A stretch of 41,060 nt of DNA from DATBIO01 sp036556965 (GCA_036556965.1 DATBIO010000033.1:1-41060); one strand, 5' to 3'. Counted from the stretch's first letter, positions 15,982-24,258 are shown. Numbers and translations: made by a program. The notes: generated from the letters alone by a model not told the origin.

Positions 15982-16009
15982 CCCGCCTCCGAGGCCTCCA
16001 CTCCCTACC

Positions 16010-16936
16010 GTGATTCCCGCCGGGATCGCGCTGCTGAGCCTGCTGGTGCGCACCGTTGCTGTGCCTCGCGAAGCGCAGCCCGCCGTGGTGCGGGTGCGTT
16101 GCCCCATCCACGAGGAGACGCGGCTGAGCCTGCCCGAGCCCCTGCGCCAGCTGCGCGGGCCCCGCGACGACCGCCAGCGCTGGGGCATCGCGGTGGAGAG
16201 CACGCGCCCGCGCGCCACCCTCGTGGTGCGGCCGGTCAGCCATCCCCTGGCCACGCGCCTGGAGTTCCGCGGGGCCACCGCGGTCATCATCCTCGACCTG
16301 GAGACCTCGGGGGCCGGCCGTGCCTCCGAGGTGCGCGTGGACTGGGACCGCGCGCTGCGCCGCGGCAACGGCGCGGCCGCCGCGGCGGAGCCATCGATCG
16401 CCCCGCCCGCCGCGCCCTCTTCGGAGCCCGTCCTCGAGGCCGCCGTCGAAGCCCCGGCGCCGGCGGAGCCGGCGGTCGAGCTGCCGCGCGCGGCCGGGGT
16501 GCCCGACCTGAGCGCGCCCGCGCCGGCCTCCGTGCCCGCCTCCCCCGCGCCCGAGGGCGGGGCGGCGCCGGAGGCCCTGGTCTCGGCGGAGATGCTCTGG
16601 GCCAGCCCCATCACCATCGGCCGCAAGGAGGGGCTGCCCGGGCAGCCGGAGATGGTCCTGGTGGACGCGCTCCGCGGCGAGGAGTGGGTCTGGCTGCGCT
16701 TCCGCCTGTCCGGCGGAGCGCAGCGGAGGCTGTCCGGTGTGCACTGGGAGCACGGCGAAGTCACCACCTACGAGGCCGCCGCCGACGGTGAGCACCTGCG
16801 CGTGGTGGTGCGGCTCCCGCGGAGCCGCGTGGGCCGGCAGACGCGCGTCACCCTGGACGTCGAGGAGGGCCCGTCGTATCGATTCGCGCTGAGCGCCCCC
16901 ACGCTCTCCGGACTGCTGCGCAGCCTGTTCAGGTAA
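16010..16936 (+). CDS. Secreted protein of unknown function, Pro/Ala-rich linker between two beta-rich domains
   Basis: I do not recognise this 308-residue protein. From the GTG at 16010 it begins with a hydrophobic signal-like stretch (VIPAGIALLSLLVRTVAV). A first beta-rich domain of about 90 residues follows (TRLSLPEPLRQL ... ATAVIILDLETS), whose pattern faintly recalls the N-terminal domain of VirB9/TrbG or the DUF2381 family of myxobacteria. A low-complexity Ala/Pro/Glu linker covers about 120-185, and a second beta-rich domain contains EEWVWLRFRLSGG and VTLDVEEGPSYRFAL. A longer start at GTG 15950 would add 20 Pro-rich residues ahead of the signal and is less likely. It is the first gene of the operon behind the sigma-54 promoter, two bases before the next gene. 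Confidence 0.72.
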   Translation: MIPAGIALLSLLVRTVAVPREAQPAVVRVRCPIHEETRLSLPEPLRQLRGPRDDRQRWGIAVESTRPRATLVVRPVSHPLATRLEFRGATAVIILDLETSGAGRASEVRVDWDRALRRGNGAAAAAEPSIAPPAAPSSEPVLEAAVEAPAPAEPAVELPRAAGVPDLSAPAPASVPASPAPEGGAAPEALVSAEMLWASPITIGRKEGLPGQPEMVLVDALRGEEWVWLRFRLSGGAQRRLSGVHWEHGEVTTYEAAADGEHLRVVVRLPRSRVGRQTRVTLDVEEGPSYRFALSAPTLSGLLRSLFR

Positions 16937-16938
16937 GC

Positions 16939-17811
16939 ATGGCTGGGCGCGTGGTGTTCCTCGCCCTCGCCGCCGTTGCCCTCGCCCTCTCGTCGGCCGC
17001 CTGCGGGTCGTCGGGCCTGTCCGGCCCCGACCGGAACCAGGCCCCGGAGATCCTCGCCGTCACCCTCGACCCGCCCGTGGTGCGCAGCGGCGGCACGGCG
17101 GAGGTGAGGGTGACCGCGCGTGACCCCGACGGCGACCCGCTGTTCTTCCGCTATGCCGCGGAGGCGGGGACCATCACTCCGGACGCCGACGATCCGACCC
17201 GCGCCACCTACGTCCACGCGGGCGCGCCGCGCACCTCCGACCGCATCACGGTCACCGTGGCCGACACCGCCCTGGCCGTGGCCCAGGCCGTGGCCGAGGT
17301 GGGCGTCCAGGGCAACCGCCCGCCCACGCTGGTGGTGACGGGAGGCGGGCCCTGCCACCCGCCGTGCAGCGTCAGCGTGGAGGCGTCGGCGGAGGACCCG
17401 GACGGCGACGCGCTCACCTACGCCTGGTCGGGCTGCGCCCAGGGCGAGCTGCGGGCGACGCGCTGCGCGGTGTCGGGCCTGGGCAGCACCGCCGCCGTGG
17501 TGGTGGTCCAGGACGTCCACGGGGCCACCACGGTGGGGACCGTCACCGCCGAAGGCGTGAACCGCCCCCCCACGGTGACCGGAGGACGGATCTTCCGCGC
17601 CGTCGACGCACGCTTCACGGTGACGGTGGCCGATCCCGACGACGATCCGCTCACCTGCGGGTGGCGCGGCAGCTGTCGTTGCACGGGGACCGCGGGCGGC
17701 TTCACCCTGCTCTGCTCGCTGCCCGCCGAGCTCTCGTCCTGCGTCATGCGATTCGCCTGCGTGGACCCGTTCGGGGCGAGCGCGCAGACGATCTTCCAGC
17801 TCGCCCCGTGA
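16939..17811 (+). CDS. Lipoprotein with three Ig-like/cadherin-type repeats
   Basis: Cell-surface or periplasmic lipoprotein of 290 residues. The signal peptide ends in lipobox LSSAAC with cysteine near residue 23, followed by GSSG. Three domains of about 80 residues each carry the Ca-binding style motif DPDGDP, DPDGDA or DPDDDP (TARDPDGDPLFFRY, SAEDPDGDALTYAW, VADPDDDPLTCGW) and start with NQAP, NRPP and NRPP. Such repeats are found in adhesion and surface proteins. The last domain is Cys-rich and may have disulphides. The start is two bases after the previous stop and its stop overlaps the next gene's GTG, so the three genes are one operon. Confidence 0.85.
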   Translation: MAGRVVFLALAAVALALSSAACGSSGLSGPDRNQAPEILAVTLDPPVVRSGGTAEVRVTARDPDGDPLFFRYAAEAGTITPDADDPTRATYVHAGAPRTSDRITVTVADTALAVAQAVAEVGVQGNRPPTLVVTGGGPCHPPCSVSVEASAEDPDGDALTYAWSGCAQGELRATRCAVSGLGSTAAVVVVQDVHGATTVGTVTAEGVNRPPTVTGGRIFRAVDARFTVTVADPDDDPLTCGWRGSCRCTGTAGGFTLLCSLPAELSSCVMRFACVDPFGASAQTIFQLAP

Positions 17812-18977
17812 GGGGCCGCCCGTGGCTGCCCGCCCTGGCCTGGGGCGCCGCCGCGGCCGCCTCCGCGCAGACCAACGACCACCTCTTCCGGTCGTGGGCC
17901 TGGCCGCCGGCGCCCGTCACCGCGCGCGCGTTGGGCCTGGCCGGCGCGGGCGTGGCCCTGCCCGACGACGCCGGCTCCGCGCTGGCGAGCCCCGCCAACC
18001 TGGTCACGCTCGTGAAGACCGAGGCCTCGGTGGCCGTGCGCCGGCGCGGCGCCGGCGAGCTGCGCCTCGGCGACACCGTGGCCGGGGGCACGGACCTCGC
18101 CTTCATCGGGGTGGCCGGCCGCATCTCGGGTCGCTGGGCGCTGGCCGGCTACCTGGCCGAGACGCGGTCCGCGGACCTGCGTCTCGCCCCGCGCCCGCTG
18201 CCCGACGGCCTGAGCGACGAGGGCGAGCTGTCGGTCACCGTCCTGGAGAGCGGCCTCTCCGCGGGCTGGACGCTGGTGCCGGGCCTGGACGTGGGACTGC
18301 GCCTGGCCGCGGCGCGGCTCTCGGCGGACGGCGAGTACCGGCGCGAGGCGCCCTCCCAGCCCACGCTCATGCGCGTGGAGGTGGGCGGCACGCAGACGCG
18401 GCTCGTGGGCAGCCTGGGGGCCGCGTGGGTCCCCGGCCGCGGGTTCCGCCTGGCCGTCGCCTACCACGAAGGGGGCACCTTTTCGCTCGAGCGGCGCGCG
18501 GTGAGCCCCTTCCTGGGAGCCGTCCTCGACGAGGGCAGCACGTTCGCCCTGCGCCAGCCCGGTGCGTTCTCCGCCGGCGCCTCGGCGCGCCTCGGCCGCA
18601 AGGTGCTCCTGCTGGCCCAGGTCGACCGCGTCCGCTACGGCGAGGTGCAGGCCGTCCTCTCCATCCGGCAGGGCGCCCACGCGCGCGGGGACTACCGGCT
18701 CCCCGACGCCTGGGAGCCCGCGGCGGGGATCGAGGTGTCGCTCCCCTTCTCCCGCGTGAGCGCGCAGTTCCGCGCCGGCCTGCGCGGGACCGGGCCCGCC
18801 GCGCTCAGCTACCAGGGAGGCGACGCCGCGGAAGCCGCCTCGTTCCCGGCCTCCGAGCGCCAGCTCGGGTGGGGCCTGGGCGCCTCCGTGGTCAGCGCCG
18901 CCGTGCGCCTGGACGTGGCGGTGGCGGGAGTGGAGGGCCCGCAGGCCCTCGTGGCCAGCCTGGCCCGCCGCTTCTAG
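17808..18977 (+). CDS. Outer-membrane beta-barrel protein (PorV/FadL-like)
   Basis: Exported protein of 389 residues. The GTG at 17808 (overlapping the lipoprotein stop as GTGA) gives a signal peptide ending near ASAQ. The N-terminal mature part ARALGLAGAGVALPDDAGSALASPANL is the pattern seen in PorV/FadL/UPF0164-type barrel proteins, with an Asn-Pro or Ser-Pro-Ala-Asn loop. The rest is alternating hydrophobic beta strands, and the protein ends in LARRF, the terminal aromatic residue used for barrel assembly. It has no plug or OmpA domain. It is the last gene of the sigma-54-linked operon and could be the anchor or exit point for the two preceding surface proteins. Its stop overlaps the stop of the convergent gene in CTAG. 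Confidence 0.85.
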   Translation: MRGRPWLPALAWGAAAAASAQTNDHLFRSWAWPPAPVTARALGLAGAGVALPDDAGSALASPANLVTLVKTEASVAVRRRGAGELRLGDTVAGGTDLAFIGVAGRISGRWALAGYLAETRSADLRLAPRPLPDGLSDEGELSVTVLESGLSAGWTLVPGLDVGLRLAAARLSADGEYRREAPSQPTLMRVEVGGTQTRLVGSLGAAWVPGRGFRLAVAYHEGGTFSLERRAVSPFLGAVLDEGSTFALRQPGAFSAGASARLGRKVLLLAQVDRVRYGEVQAVLSIRQGAHARGDYRLPDAWEPAAGIEVSLPFSRVSAQFRAGLRGTGPAALSYQGGDAAEAASFPASERQLGWGLGASVVSAAVRLDVAVAGVEGPQALVASLARRF

Positions 18978-19513
18978 CCGGCGGTGGGCAGCACGGCCTG
19001 GCCCGTGCGCTCCAGGGCCAGCAGCGCGCTCTTGCGCCAGAGCCCGCCGCCGTAGCCGCCGAGGCCGCCGCCCTCGTTGATGACGCGGTGGCAGGGCACC
19101 ACGATGGCGATGCGGTTGCGGCCGTTGGCGGTGCCCACCGCGCGCTGCCCGTTCTCGATGCCGAGCCGCCGGGCCATGGCCCCGTAGGACAGCGTCTCCC
19201 CGTAGGGGATTCGGCGCAGCTCGCCCCACACCCGCTCCTCGAACGGCGTCCCCGGCGTGAGCAGGGGGACCGTGAACGCGCGCCGGCGGCCCGCGAAGTA
19301 CTCCGCCAGCTCGGCCCGCAGCCGCTCGAGATGGGGACTGTGGCCCTCCACTGCGGGCCCGAAGATGCGGGCCACCGCCTGCGTCTCCTGCTCGACGCGG
19401 CGGCCGCCGAGGAACTCCAGCAGGCAGAGACCGTGCGCCGCCGCTCCCGCGAGCAGGGTGCCCAGGGGGCTGTCGATGAGGGTGGTGGTGAACCCGGGGC
19501 CGGTGCTCTTCAT
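18974..19513 (-). CDS. ogt: Methylated-DNA--protein-cysteine S-methyltransferase (Ogt type)
   Basis: DNA repair protein of 179 residues that transfers the methyl group from O6-methylguanine to its own cysteine. It has the small N-terminal ribonuclease-H-like domain (about 1-85) and the C-terminal DNA-binding domain. The active site is PCHRV (Cys near 141), and RIPYGETLSYGAMARRLG and RAVGTANGRNRIAIV are also family motifs. It has no Ada-type zinc domain. The start at 19513 is seven bases after the -10 box TAGATT. The gene is convergent with the barrel protein. Confidence 0.95.
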   Translation of the reverse strand: MKSTGPGFTTTLIDSPLGTLLAGAAAHGLCLLEFLGGRRVEQETQAVARIFGPAVEGHSPHLERLRAELAEYFAGRRRAFTVPLLTPGTPFEERVWGELRRIPYGETLSYGAMARRLGIENGQRAVGTANGRNRIAIVVPCHRVINEGGGLGGYGGGLWRKSALLALERTGQAVLPTAG

Positions 19514-19520
19514 GGAGGCA

Positions 19521-19526
19521 AATCTA
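19521..19526 (-). promoter_or_regulatory. -10 box of the ogt gene
   Basis: TAGATT on the minus strand lies seven bases before the ATG at 19513 with no ribosome binding site between, so the message is predicted to be leaderless. Confidence 0.5.
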
Positions 19527-19598
19527 CGCCCCGGCGCGCCCGCCTTCCATCCGAAGCAGGCCATCGAAGAGGGGCGCCCGCCGCCGGCCGCCCGTTCC

Positions 19599-19627
19599 TT
19601 GACTTCGCCGGACGCCGTTGCTACACC
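19599..19627 (+). promoter_or_regulatory. Promoter of the OmpA-fused ABC locus
   Basis: TTGACT (19599-19604) and TACACC (19622-19627) are separated by 17 bases. Transcription should start about 11 bases before the ATG at 19644. Confidence 0.55.
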
Positions 19628-19643
19628 TTCACTCCCGATTCCG

Positions 19644-20363
19644 ATGAGCAAGCTCAAGGACTTCGTCAGCAGGGGCGTCCGCCTCATCGTGGCGGACACG
19701 CCGGGGGCGTCCCCCCCGCCGGAAGGGGTGGTGGAGGAGGAGGGGCCGGAGCCCACCCGCGCGCGGCCGCGGGCCCCCGCCGACGCGCCCGTGGAGACCT
19801 TCGAGTCCGCCCGTCCCCGGCCCGTGGGCCGATCCTCCGTTCCCGCGAACGTGGAGGACTGGAAACCCGTATATGAAGAGGCAGGCATCGCGCTGCCCCC
19901 CCACGGCTACGGCGTGGAGAAGGTGGCGGAGATGCTGCAGAGCAAGCGGCTGGCCAACCTCGGCCGCGAGGTCAAGGCCACCGCGGTGCTGGCCGCGCTG
20001 GAGGCGGCCACCGTGCCCGTTCGCGACGTGGTCCAGGACGCCGTCTTGCGGGACAAGGCCCTCGACGCCTTCGAGGCGGCCAAGCAGAAGGAGCTCGGCG
20101 AGCTGCGCACCCGCAACGAGGCGCGCATGAAGTCGCTGCAGGACGAGGTGCAGGGCCTGCTGCAGAAGATCAACGCCGAGATCGAGGGGCTCAAGAAGCA
20201 GTCCACGGAGGCGGAGGCCGCGTTCGCCGCGCTGCAGCAGCGCAAGCAGCGCGAGGAGGAGCGGCTCTTCGAGGTCGTCTCGTACTTCATCGACGGTGGC
20301 GACAACCCCGTGACGGCCGCCCGTCCCGCGCCCAAGGCGCCGGGACCCAAGACGGAGGCGTGA
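19644..20363 (+). CDS. Coiled-coil protein of unknown function, first gene of the ABC locus
   Basis: I do not recognise this 239-residue protein. It lacks a signal peptide or membrane helix and is probably cytoplasmic. Residues 1-20 (MSKLKDFVSRGVRLIVADTP) form an amphipathic segment, and 25-65 are an acidic Pro-rich linker. A folded part contains NVEDWKPVYEEAGIALPPHGYGVEKVAEML (shown in pieces: NVEDWKPVYEEAG, then ALPPHGYGVEKVAEML). A long coiled coil runs from about 130 to 215 (rich in Lys, Glu, Gln and Ala), ahead of a Pro-rich tail. It precedes the OmpA-fused binding protein by 34 bases, in the same direction, with its own promoter. A role as cytoplasmic partner of the transporter is inferred from position only. 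Confidence 0.8.
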   Translation: MSKLKDFVSRGVRLIVADTPGASPPPEGVVEEEGPEPTRARPRAPADAPVETFESARPRPVGRSSVPANVEDWKPVYEEAGIALPPHGYGVEKVAEMLQSKRLANLGREVKATAVLAALEAATVPVRDVVQDAVLRDKALDAFEAAKQKELGELRTRNEARMKSLQDEVQGLLQKINAEIEGLKKQSTEAEAAFAALQQRKQREEERLFEVVSYFIDGGDNPVTAARPAPKAPGPKTEA

Positions 20364-20397
20364 GGACCGCTCCCCTCGCGCCGGCAAGGAGACTCTG

Positions 20398-22236
20398 ATG
20401 GCGAAGCAGCTCACCCCGCTCGGCCGGATCCTCGTGGTCGTCTCCGGCCTCTCGCTGGTCGGCTACGCGCTCTACCGGTACGGCGTCTTCGGCAAGCTGT
20501 CCGAGATGGCGGAGAAGGTGGTGCCTGCGGCCAAGCAGCGCGAGTCGACGGTGCCCAAGCGCGCCGACCTGCCCGGGGTGGGCGAGGGCGGGACGGGCCA
20601 GGTGGTGCCGGTGGCCATGCCCGGGACGGGGTCCGGCTGCGCGCAGCTCCCCGAGGTGCGCATGCTGATCTGGGCCTGGAACTCCCAGACGGGCGGCATG
20701 TTCGCCAACGGGGGGGCGCAGAGCACGGCGGGCAGCCTCATGTGCCAGAACAGCGTCAACCTGCGCTTCATCCGCCAGGACGACGTGAGCAAGATGCAGG
20801 AGGACCTGGTCACCTTCGCCAACCAGCTCAAGCGCGGAGACCGCAACCCCTCCAAGGGCGCGCACTACGTCTCCATCATGGGCGACGGCAGCGCCACCTT
20901 CCTCAAGGCGGTGAACGACACCCTGGTGCGCCTGGGCCCGGAGTACAAGGCCAAGGTGGTGGGCTCGATGGGCTACTCCCGCGGCGAGGACAAGTTCATG
21001 GGCCCGCCCGCCTGGAAGCAGAACCCCGCCTCCTCGCGCGGCGGCCTGGTGGCGGGAGTGCTGCGCGACGGCGACTGGAACATCGCGCAGAAGTGGCTGG
21101 GCGACAACGGGCTGTGCAACAACCCGGACGAGCGCACCTGGGACCCCAACTGCCTGAACTGGGTCAACTCCTCCACCTACATCGACGCCTCCGAGAAGTA
21201 CGTGGCCAACTACTGCGAGAACCGCCCCGTGGTGCAGAACGGCCGCCGCACGGGCGAGGAGAAGCGGGTCTGCGTGGAGGGCGTGGTCACCTGGACGCCG
21301 GGCGACGTGATCGTGGCCGAGAAGCGCGGCGGGCTGGTGTCCATCGTCTCCACCCTGGAGTACAGCTCCCAGATGCCCAACACCATCATCGGCATCGACA
21401 AGTGGATGCGCGAGAACCGGCAGACGGTGGAGGGCATGCTGGACGCCATCTTCAAGGGCGGCGACCAGGTCAAGAGCAACCCCGCCGCCTTCAAGCGCGC
21501 CACCGAGATCTCCGCCGCCGTCTTCAACGAGGCGGGGGCCGACGCCGCCTACTGGGAGCGCTACTTCCGCGTGGTGCGCGAGCAGGACAAGACGGGGCTG
21601 ATGGTGGAGCTGGGCGGGTCGTCCGTGAACAACCTGAACGACAACCTCATGCTCTTCGGCCTGACCCCCGGCTCCTCCAACCTCTTCGCCGCCACCTACA
21701 CCGTGTTCGGCGACATCGTGGTGCAGCAGTACCCCGACCTCGTGCCCAGCTACTACCCGGTGCGCGAGGTCCTGGACACCTCCTACATCCAGGCGGTGGC
21801 CCAGGCGTCGGGCCCGCGCGGCGAGGCGGAGCGGCCGACTTTCGAGGCGGGGGCGCGCGTGCGGCAGGTGGTGAGCCGCCGCGCCTGGCAGATCAACTTC
21901 GACTCCGGCCGCGCCACCTTCAGCGGCGGCGCCCAGGGCCAGCTCGACCAGCTCCTGCGCGACCTGCTGGTGGCCAGCGGCACCGCCGTCGAGGTGCACG
22001 GTCACACGGACAGCCAGGGTGACCCGCGCGGCAACATGACGCTCTCCGAGGAGCGCGCCTTCGCCGTGAAGACCTGGCTGGAGCGGCAGTCGCCGGTGAA
22101 CTTCCCGCAGGGGCGCATCCGCGTCTTCGCCCACGGCCAGGAGAACCCCGTGGCTCCCAACTCGACGGCGGAGGGGCGCGCCCAGAACCGCCGCGTGGAG
22201 ATCGTGATCGGCACCACCAGCGCCGCCAGCAACTGA
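20398..22236 (+). CDS. Membrane-anchored ABC substrate-binding protein fused to an OmpA peptidoglycan-binding domain
   Basis: Protein of 612 residues. A single membrane helix near the N-terminus (about 11-30, ILVVVSGLSLVGYALYRYG) has no cleavage site, so it looks like an inner-membrane anchor. After a linker comes a periplasmic type II binding-protein fold (about 85-480) of the phosphate/nitrate/taurine kind (VRMLIWAWNSQTGG, VTWTPGDVIVAEKRGG). The last 120 residues are an OmpA/MotB-like domain: INFDSGRATFSG, then HTDSQGD (Asp near 537), LSEERAFAV and NRRVEI, which include the Asp and Arg used to hold peptidoglycan. A good ribosome site, AAGGAGA, precedes the ATG. The ligand cannot be told from sequence. 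It is followed four bases later by the permease gene. Confidence 0.9.
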   Translation: MAKQLTPLGRILVVVSGLSLVGYALYRYGVFGKLSEMAEKVVPAAKQRESTVPKRADLPGVGEGGTGQVVPVAMPGTGSGCAQLPEVRMLIWAWNSQTGGMFANGGAQSTAGSLMCQNSVNLRFIRQDDVSKMQEDLVTFANQLKRGDRNPSKGAHYVSIMGDGSATFLKAVNDTLVRLGPEYKAKVVGSMGYSRGEDKFMGPPAWKQNPASSRGGLVAGVLRDGDWNIAQKWLGDNGLCNNPDERTWDPNCLNWVNSSTYIDASEKYVANYCENRPVVQNGRRTGEEKRVCVEGVVTWTPGDVIVAEKRGGLVSIVSTLEYSSQMPNTIIGIDKWMRENRQTVEGMLDAIFKGGDQVKSNPAAFKRATEISAAVFNEAGADAAYWERYFRVVREQDKTGLMVELGGSSVNNLNDNLMLFGLTPGSSNLFAATYTVFGDIVVQQYPDLVPSYYPVREVLDTSYIQAVAQASGPRGEAERPTFEAGARVRQVVSRRAWQINFDSGRATFSGGAQGQLDQLLRDLLVASGTAVEVHGHTDSQGDPRGNMTLSEERAFAVKTWLERQSPVNFPQGRIRVFAHGQENPVAPNSTAEGRAQNRRVEIVIGTTSAASN

Positions 22237-22240
22237 ACGG

Positions 22241-23038
22241 GTGAGCGCGCTCTCCCGGCTGGCCGACGCGTTCGCGCCCAACCGCGCCGTCTCCTCGGCG
22301 GTGGTGCGCCTGATCGCGCTGGTCCAGGCCGCCGCCTTCCTCGTCTTCTGGTGGCTGTCCCCCGTGGAGGTGCTGCCCAACCCGGCGGAGGTGGCCACCG
22401 CCCTGCGCTCGCAGTGGTTCGAGGAGGGCCTGGGACGGGAGCTGATGATCAGCTTCGGCGTGAACCTGCAGGCGCTCTTCCTCACCCTGCTGATCTCCCT
22501 CACCCTGTCCTACCTCACGGTGGTGCCCTTCTTCCGGCCCCTGGCTGCCGCGGTGAGCAAGGGGCGCTTCCTGGGGCTCATCGGCCTCACCTTCCTCTTC
22601 ACCCTCATGCTGGGCGGCGGACGCCCCCTGAAGGTGGCCCTGCTCGTCTTCGGCATGACGGTGTTCTTCGTGACCTCGATGGTGGACGTGGTGGCCTCCA
22701 TTCCCCGCGACACCTTCGACCACGCGCGCACGCTGCGCATGGGCGAGTGGCGGGCGACGTGGGAGGTGGTGGTGCGCGGCACCGCCGACAAGGCCATGGA
22801 GGTGCTGCGGCAGAACGCGGCCATCGGCTGGATGATGCTGACCATGGTGGAGGGCATCTCGCGCGCCGAGGGCGGCGTGGGCGCCATGCTCCTGAACCAG
22901 AACAAGCACTTCCACCTGCCCGAGGTCTTCGCCATCCAGATCCTCATCCTCACCGTGGGGATCCTCCAGGACTACGCGCTGGGCGGCCTGAAGCGCCTGC
23001 TCTTCCCCTACGCCGAGCTGACCCTGGAGCGGCGATGA
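22241..23038 (+). CDS. ABC transporter permease (NitT/TauT-like)
   Basis: Inner-membrane permease of 265 residues with about six membrane helices. The N-terminal part has the LPNPAEV element placed as in nitrate/taurine permeases. The cytoplasmic EAA loop is recognisable as DHARTLRMGEWRATWEVVVRGTADKAMEVL, quoted here as DHARTLRMGEWRATW plus the following helix. The GTG start is four bases after the binding-protein stop, and the gene overlaps the ATPase start (ATGA). It most likely forms the membrane channel for the OmpA-fused binding protein and the following ATPase. Confidence 0.88.
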   Translation: MSALSRLADAFAPNRAVSSAVVRLIALVQAAAFLVFWWLSPVEVLPNPAEVATALRSQWFEEGLGRELMISFGVNLQALFLTLLISLTLSYLTVVPFFRPLAAAVSKGRFLGLIGLTFLFTLMLGGGRPLKVALLVFGMTVFFVTSMVDVVASIPRDTFDHARTLRMGEWRATWEVVVRGTADKAMEVLRQNAAIGWMMLTMVEGISRAEGGVGAMLLNQNKHFHLPEVFAIQILILTVGILQDYALGGLKRLLFPYAELTLERR

Positions 23039-23862
23039 CGATGCCCGCCTACGACGTGGGCGCGACCATCCTGAAGGTGGAGAACGTCGCCCTGACCCTG
23101 GGCGGCAACCTCATCCTGCGCGACGTGGACCTGGAGGTGAAGGACCTGCGGCGCCCGGGGAAGGTCACGGGGCAGGTGGTGGGGCTCCTCGGGCCCAGCG
23201 GCATCGGCAAGACGCGGCTCTTCCGCATCATGGCCGGGCTGGACGCGCCCGACCGCGGCCGCGTGCTCATCGGCGAGGGGGGCAGGCCGGTGGAGCGGGG
23301 CATGGTGGGCGTGGTCGCCCAGAACTACCCGCTCTTCGCGCACCGCACGGTGCTGGGGAACCTCCAGGTGGCGGGCGCCCAGGCCGGGCTGCCCAGGGTG
23401 GAGGCGCGCGCGAAGGCGCACTCCTTCCTCAAGCGCTTCCACCTGGAGGACCGCGGCGGGCTCTACCCGAGCCAGCTCTCGGGGGGCCAGCGCCAGCGCG
23501 TGGCCATCGCCCAGCAGTTCATGTGCAGCGAGCACTTCCTCCTCATGGACGAGCCCTTCTCGGGGCTGGATCCCCTGGCCGTGGACCGCGTGGCGGAGCT
23601 GATCCAGGAGGTGGCCTCGCTCCACGAGCTGAACACGATCATCGTGGTGACGCACGACATCAGCGCCGCCATCGAGGTGTCGGACACCCTCTGGCTCATG
23701 GGCCGCGACCGGGACGAGAGCGGGCGCGTGGTGCCCGGGGCGCGCATCCAGGCCACCTACGACCTCCTCGAGCGGGGCCTGGCCTGGCGCAAGGGCATCA
23801 CCACCACCCCGGAGTTCCTGGAGCTGCTCCAGGAGATCCTCGCCCGCTTCCCCGACTTGTAG
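23035..23862 (+). CDS. ABC transporter ATP-binding protein (NitT/TauT-like)
   Basis: Cytoplasmic ATPase of 275 residues with all nucleotide-binding motifs: Walker A GPSGIGKT (about 53-60), Q-loop VAQNYPLF, signature LSGGQRQRVA (about 148), Walker B LLMDEP (about 170) and the switch histidine in VTHD (about 207). The first ATG at 23035 overlaps the permease stop. A second ATG at 23041 is equally possible and changes little. A C-terminal extension of about 60 residues (ERGLAWRKGITTTPEFLELLQEIL) follows the core and may interact with other components. It energises the permease encoded just upstream. Confidence 0.94.
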   Translation: MTMPAYDVGATILKVENVALTLGGNLILRDVDLEVKDLRRPGKVTGQVVGLLGPSGIGKTRLFRIMAGLDAPDRGRVLIGEGGRPVERGMVGVVAQNYPLFAHRTVLGNLQVAGAQAGLPRVEARAKAHSFLKRFHLEDRGGLYPSQLSGGQRQRVAIAQQFMCSEHFLLMDEPFSGLDPLAVDRVAELIQEVASLHELNTIIVVTHDISAAIEVSDTLWLMGRDRDESGRVVPGARIQATYDLLERGLAWRKGITTTPEFLELLQEILARFPDL

Positions 23863-23868
23863 CCGTGT

Positions 23869-23897
23869 TTGCGCACTTCCCGCGTGCCTGCTAGCGT
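23869..23897 (+). promoter_or_regulatory. Promoter of the small basic protein gene
   Basis: TTGCGC (23869-23874) and TAGCGT (23892-23897) are 17 bases apart. TAGCGT ends nine bases before the ATG at 23907, and no Shine-Dalgarno is present. Confidence 0.4.
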
Positions 23898-23906
23898 GCG
23901 CTCCTG

Positions 23907-24218
23907 ATGGCCTCCCGCCGCAAGACCTCGGCCCGGCGCCGGCCTCCGAAGCGGAAGAAGGCCGCCCGCACGCCCCGCCGCCGCCGGGCGGACGCCGTGC
24001 TCATGGAGACGGGCGCCGCCACCCTCAACCAGGCCCTGGAGCAGCTGGACCGCGCGGAGGCGGTGCTCACCGGCCCCACCCCGCAGAGCCTGGCCGCCCT
24101 GCAGGCGAAGCTGGAGGCCGTGCTGCTGGAGGCCCGGGCGGCCATCGTGGGCGCGACGGAGGCCCTCCGCCGCTCGCAAGCCCGCCGCGCGGCCCTGGCC
24201 CCGGCGCGCCACAAGTAG
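23907..24218 (+). CDS. Small protein with a highly basic N-terminus
   Basis: Protein of 103 residues that I do not recognise. The first 30 residues are almost all Arg, Lys, Ala, Pro and Ser (MASRRKTSARRRPPKRKKAA and on), like histone H1-type tails. The rest is an Ala/Leu-rich helical region (QALEQLDRAEAVLTGPTPQSL and AALQAKLEAVLLEARAAIVG). It could bind nucleic acid or an acidic partner. Its place between the ABC ATPase and the coiled-coil membrane gene, all in one direction, suggests a link to the locus, but it also has its own promoter. Confidence 0.7.
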   Translation: MASRRKTSARRRPPKRKKAARTPRRRRADAVLMETGAATLNQALEQLDRAEAVLTGPTPQSLAALQAKLEAVLLEARAAIVGATEALRRSQARRAALAPARHK

Positions 24219-24246
24219 CCTCCGGGCGAGGCCCGGCCAGTGGTGG

Positions 24247-24252
24247 TAGCTT
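24247..24252 (+). promoter_or_regulatory. -10 box before the coiled-coil membrane protein gene
   Basis: TAGCTT ends six bases before the GTG at 24259, predicting a leaderless message. A perfect hairpin, CCGGGC-GAG-GCCCGG, lies just upstream at 24222-24236 and may be an operator or attenuator; no T-run follows it. Confidence 0.4.
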
Positions 24253-24258
24253 AAGCGC

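Noticed and set aside
24222..24236. Terminator after the small basic protein gene
   Set aside because: The hairpin is perfect but short, and no T-run follows; the next gene's -10 lies directly after it.
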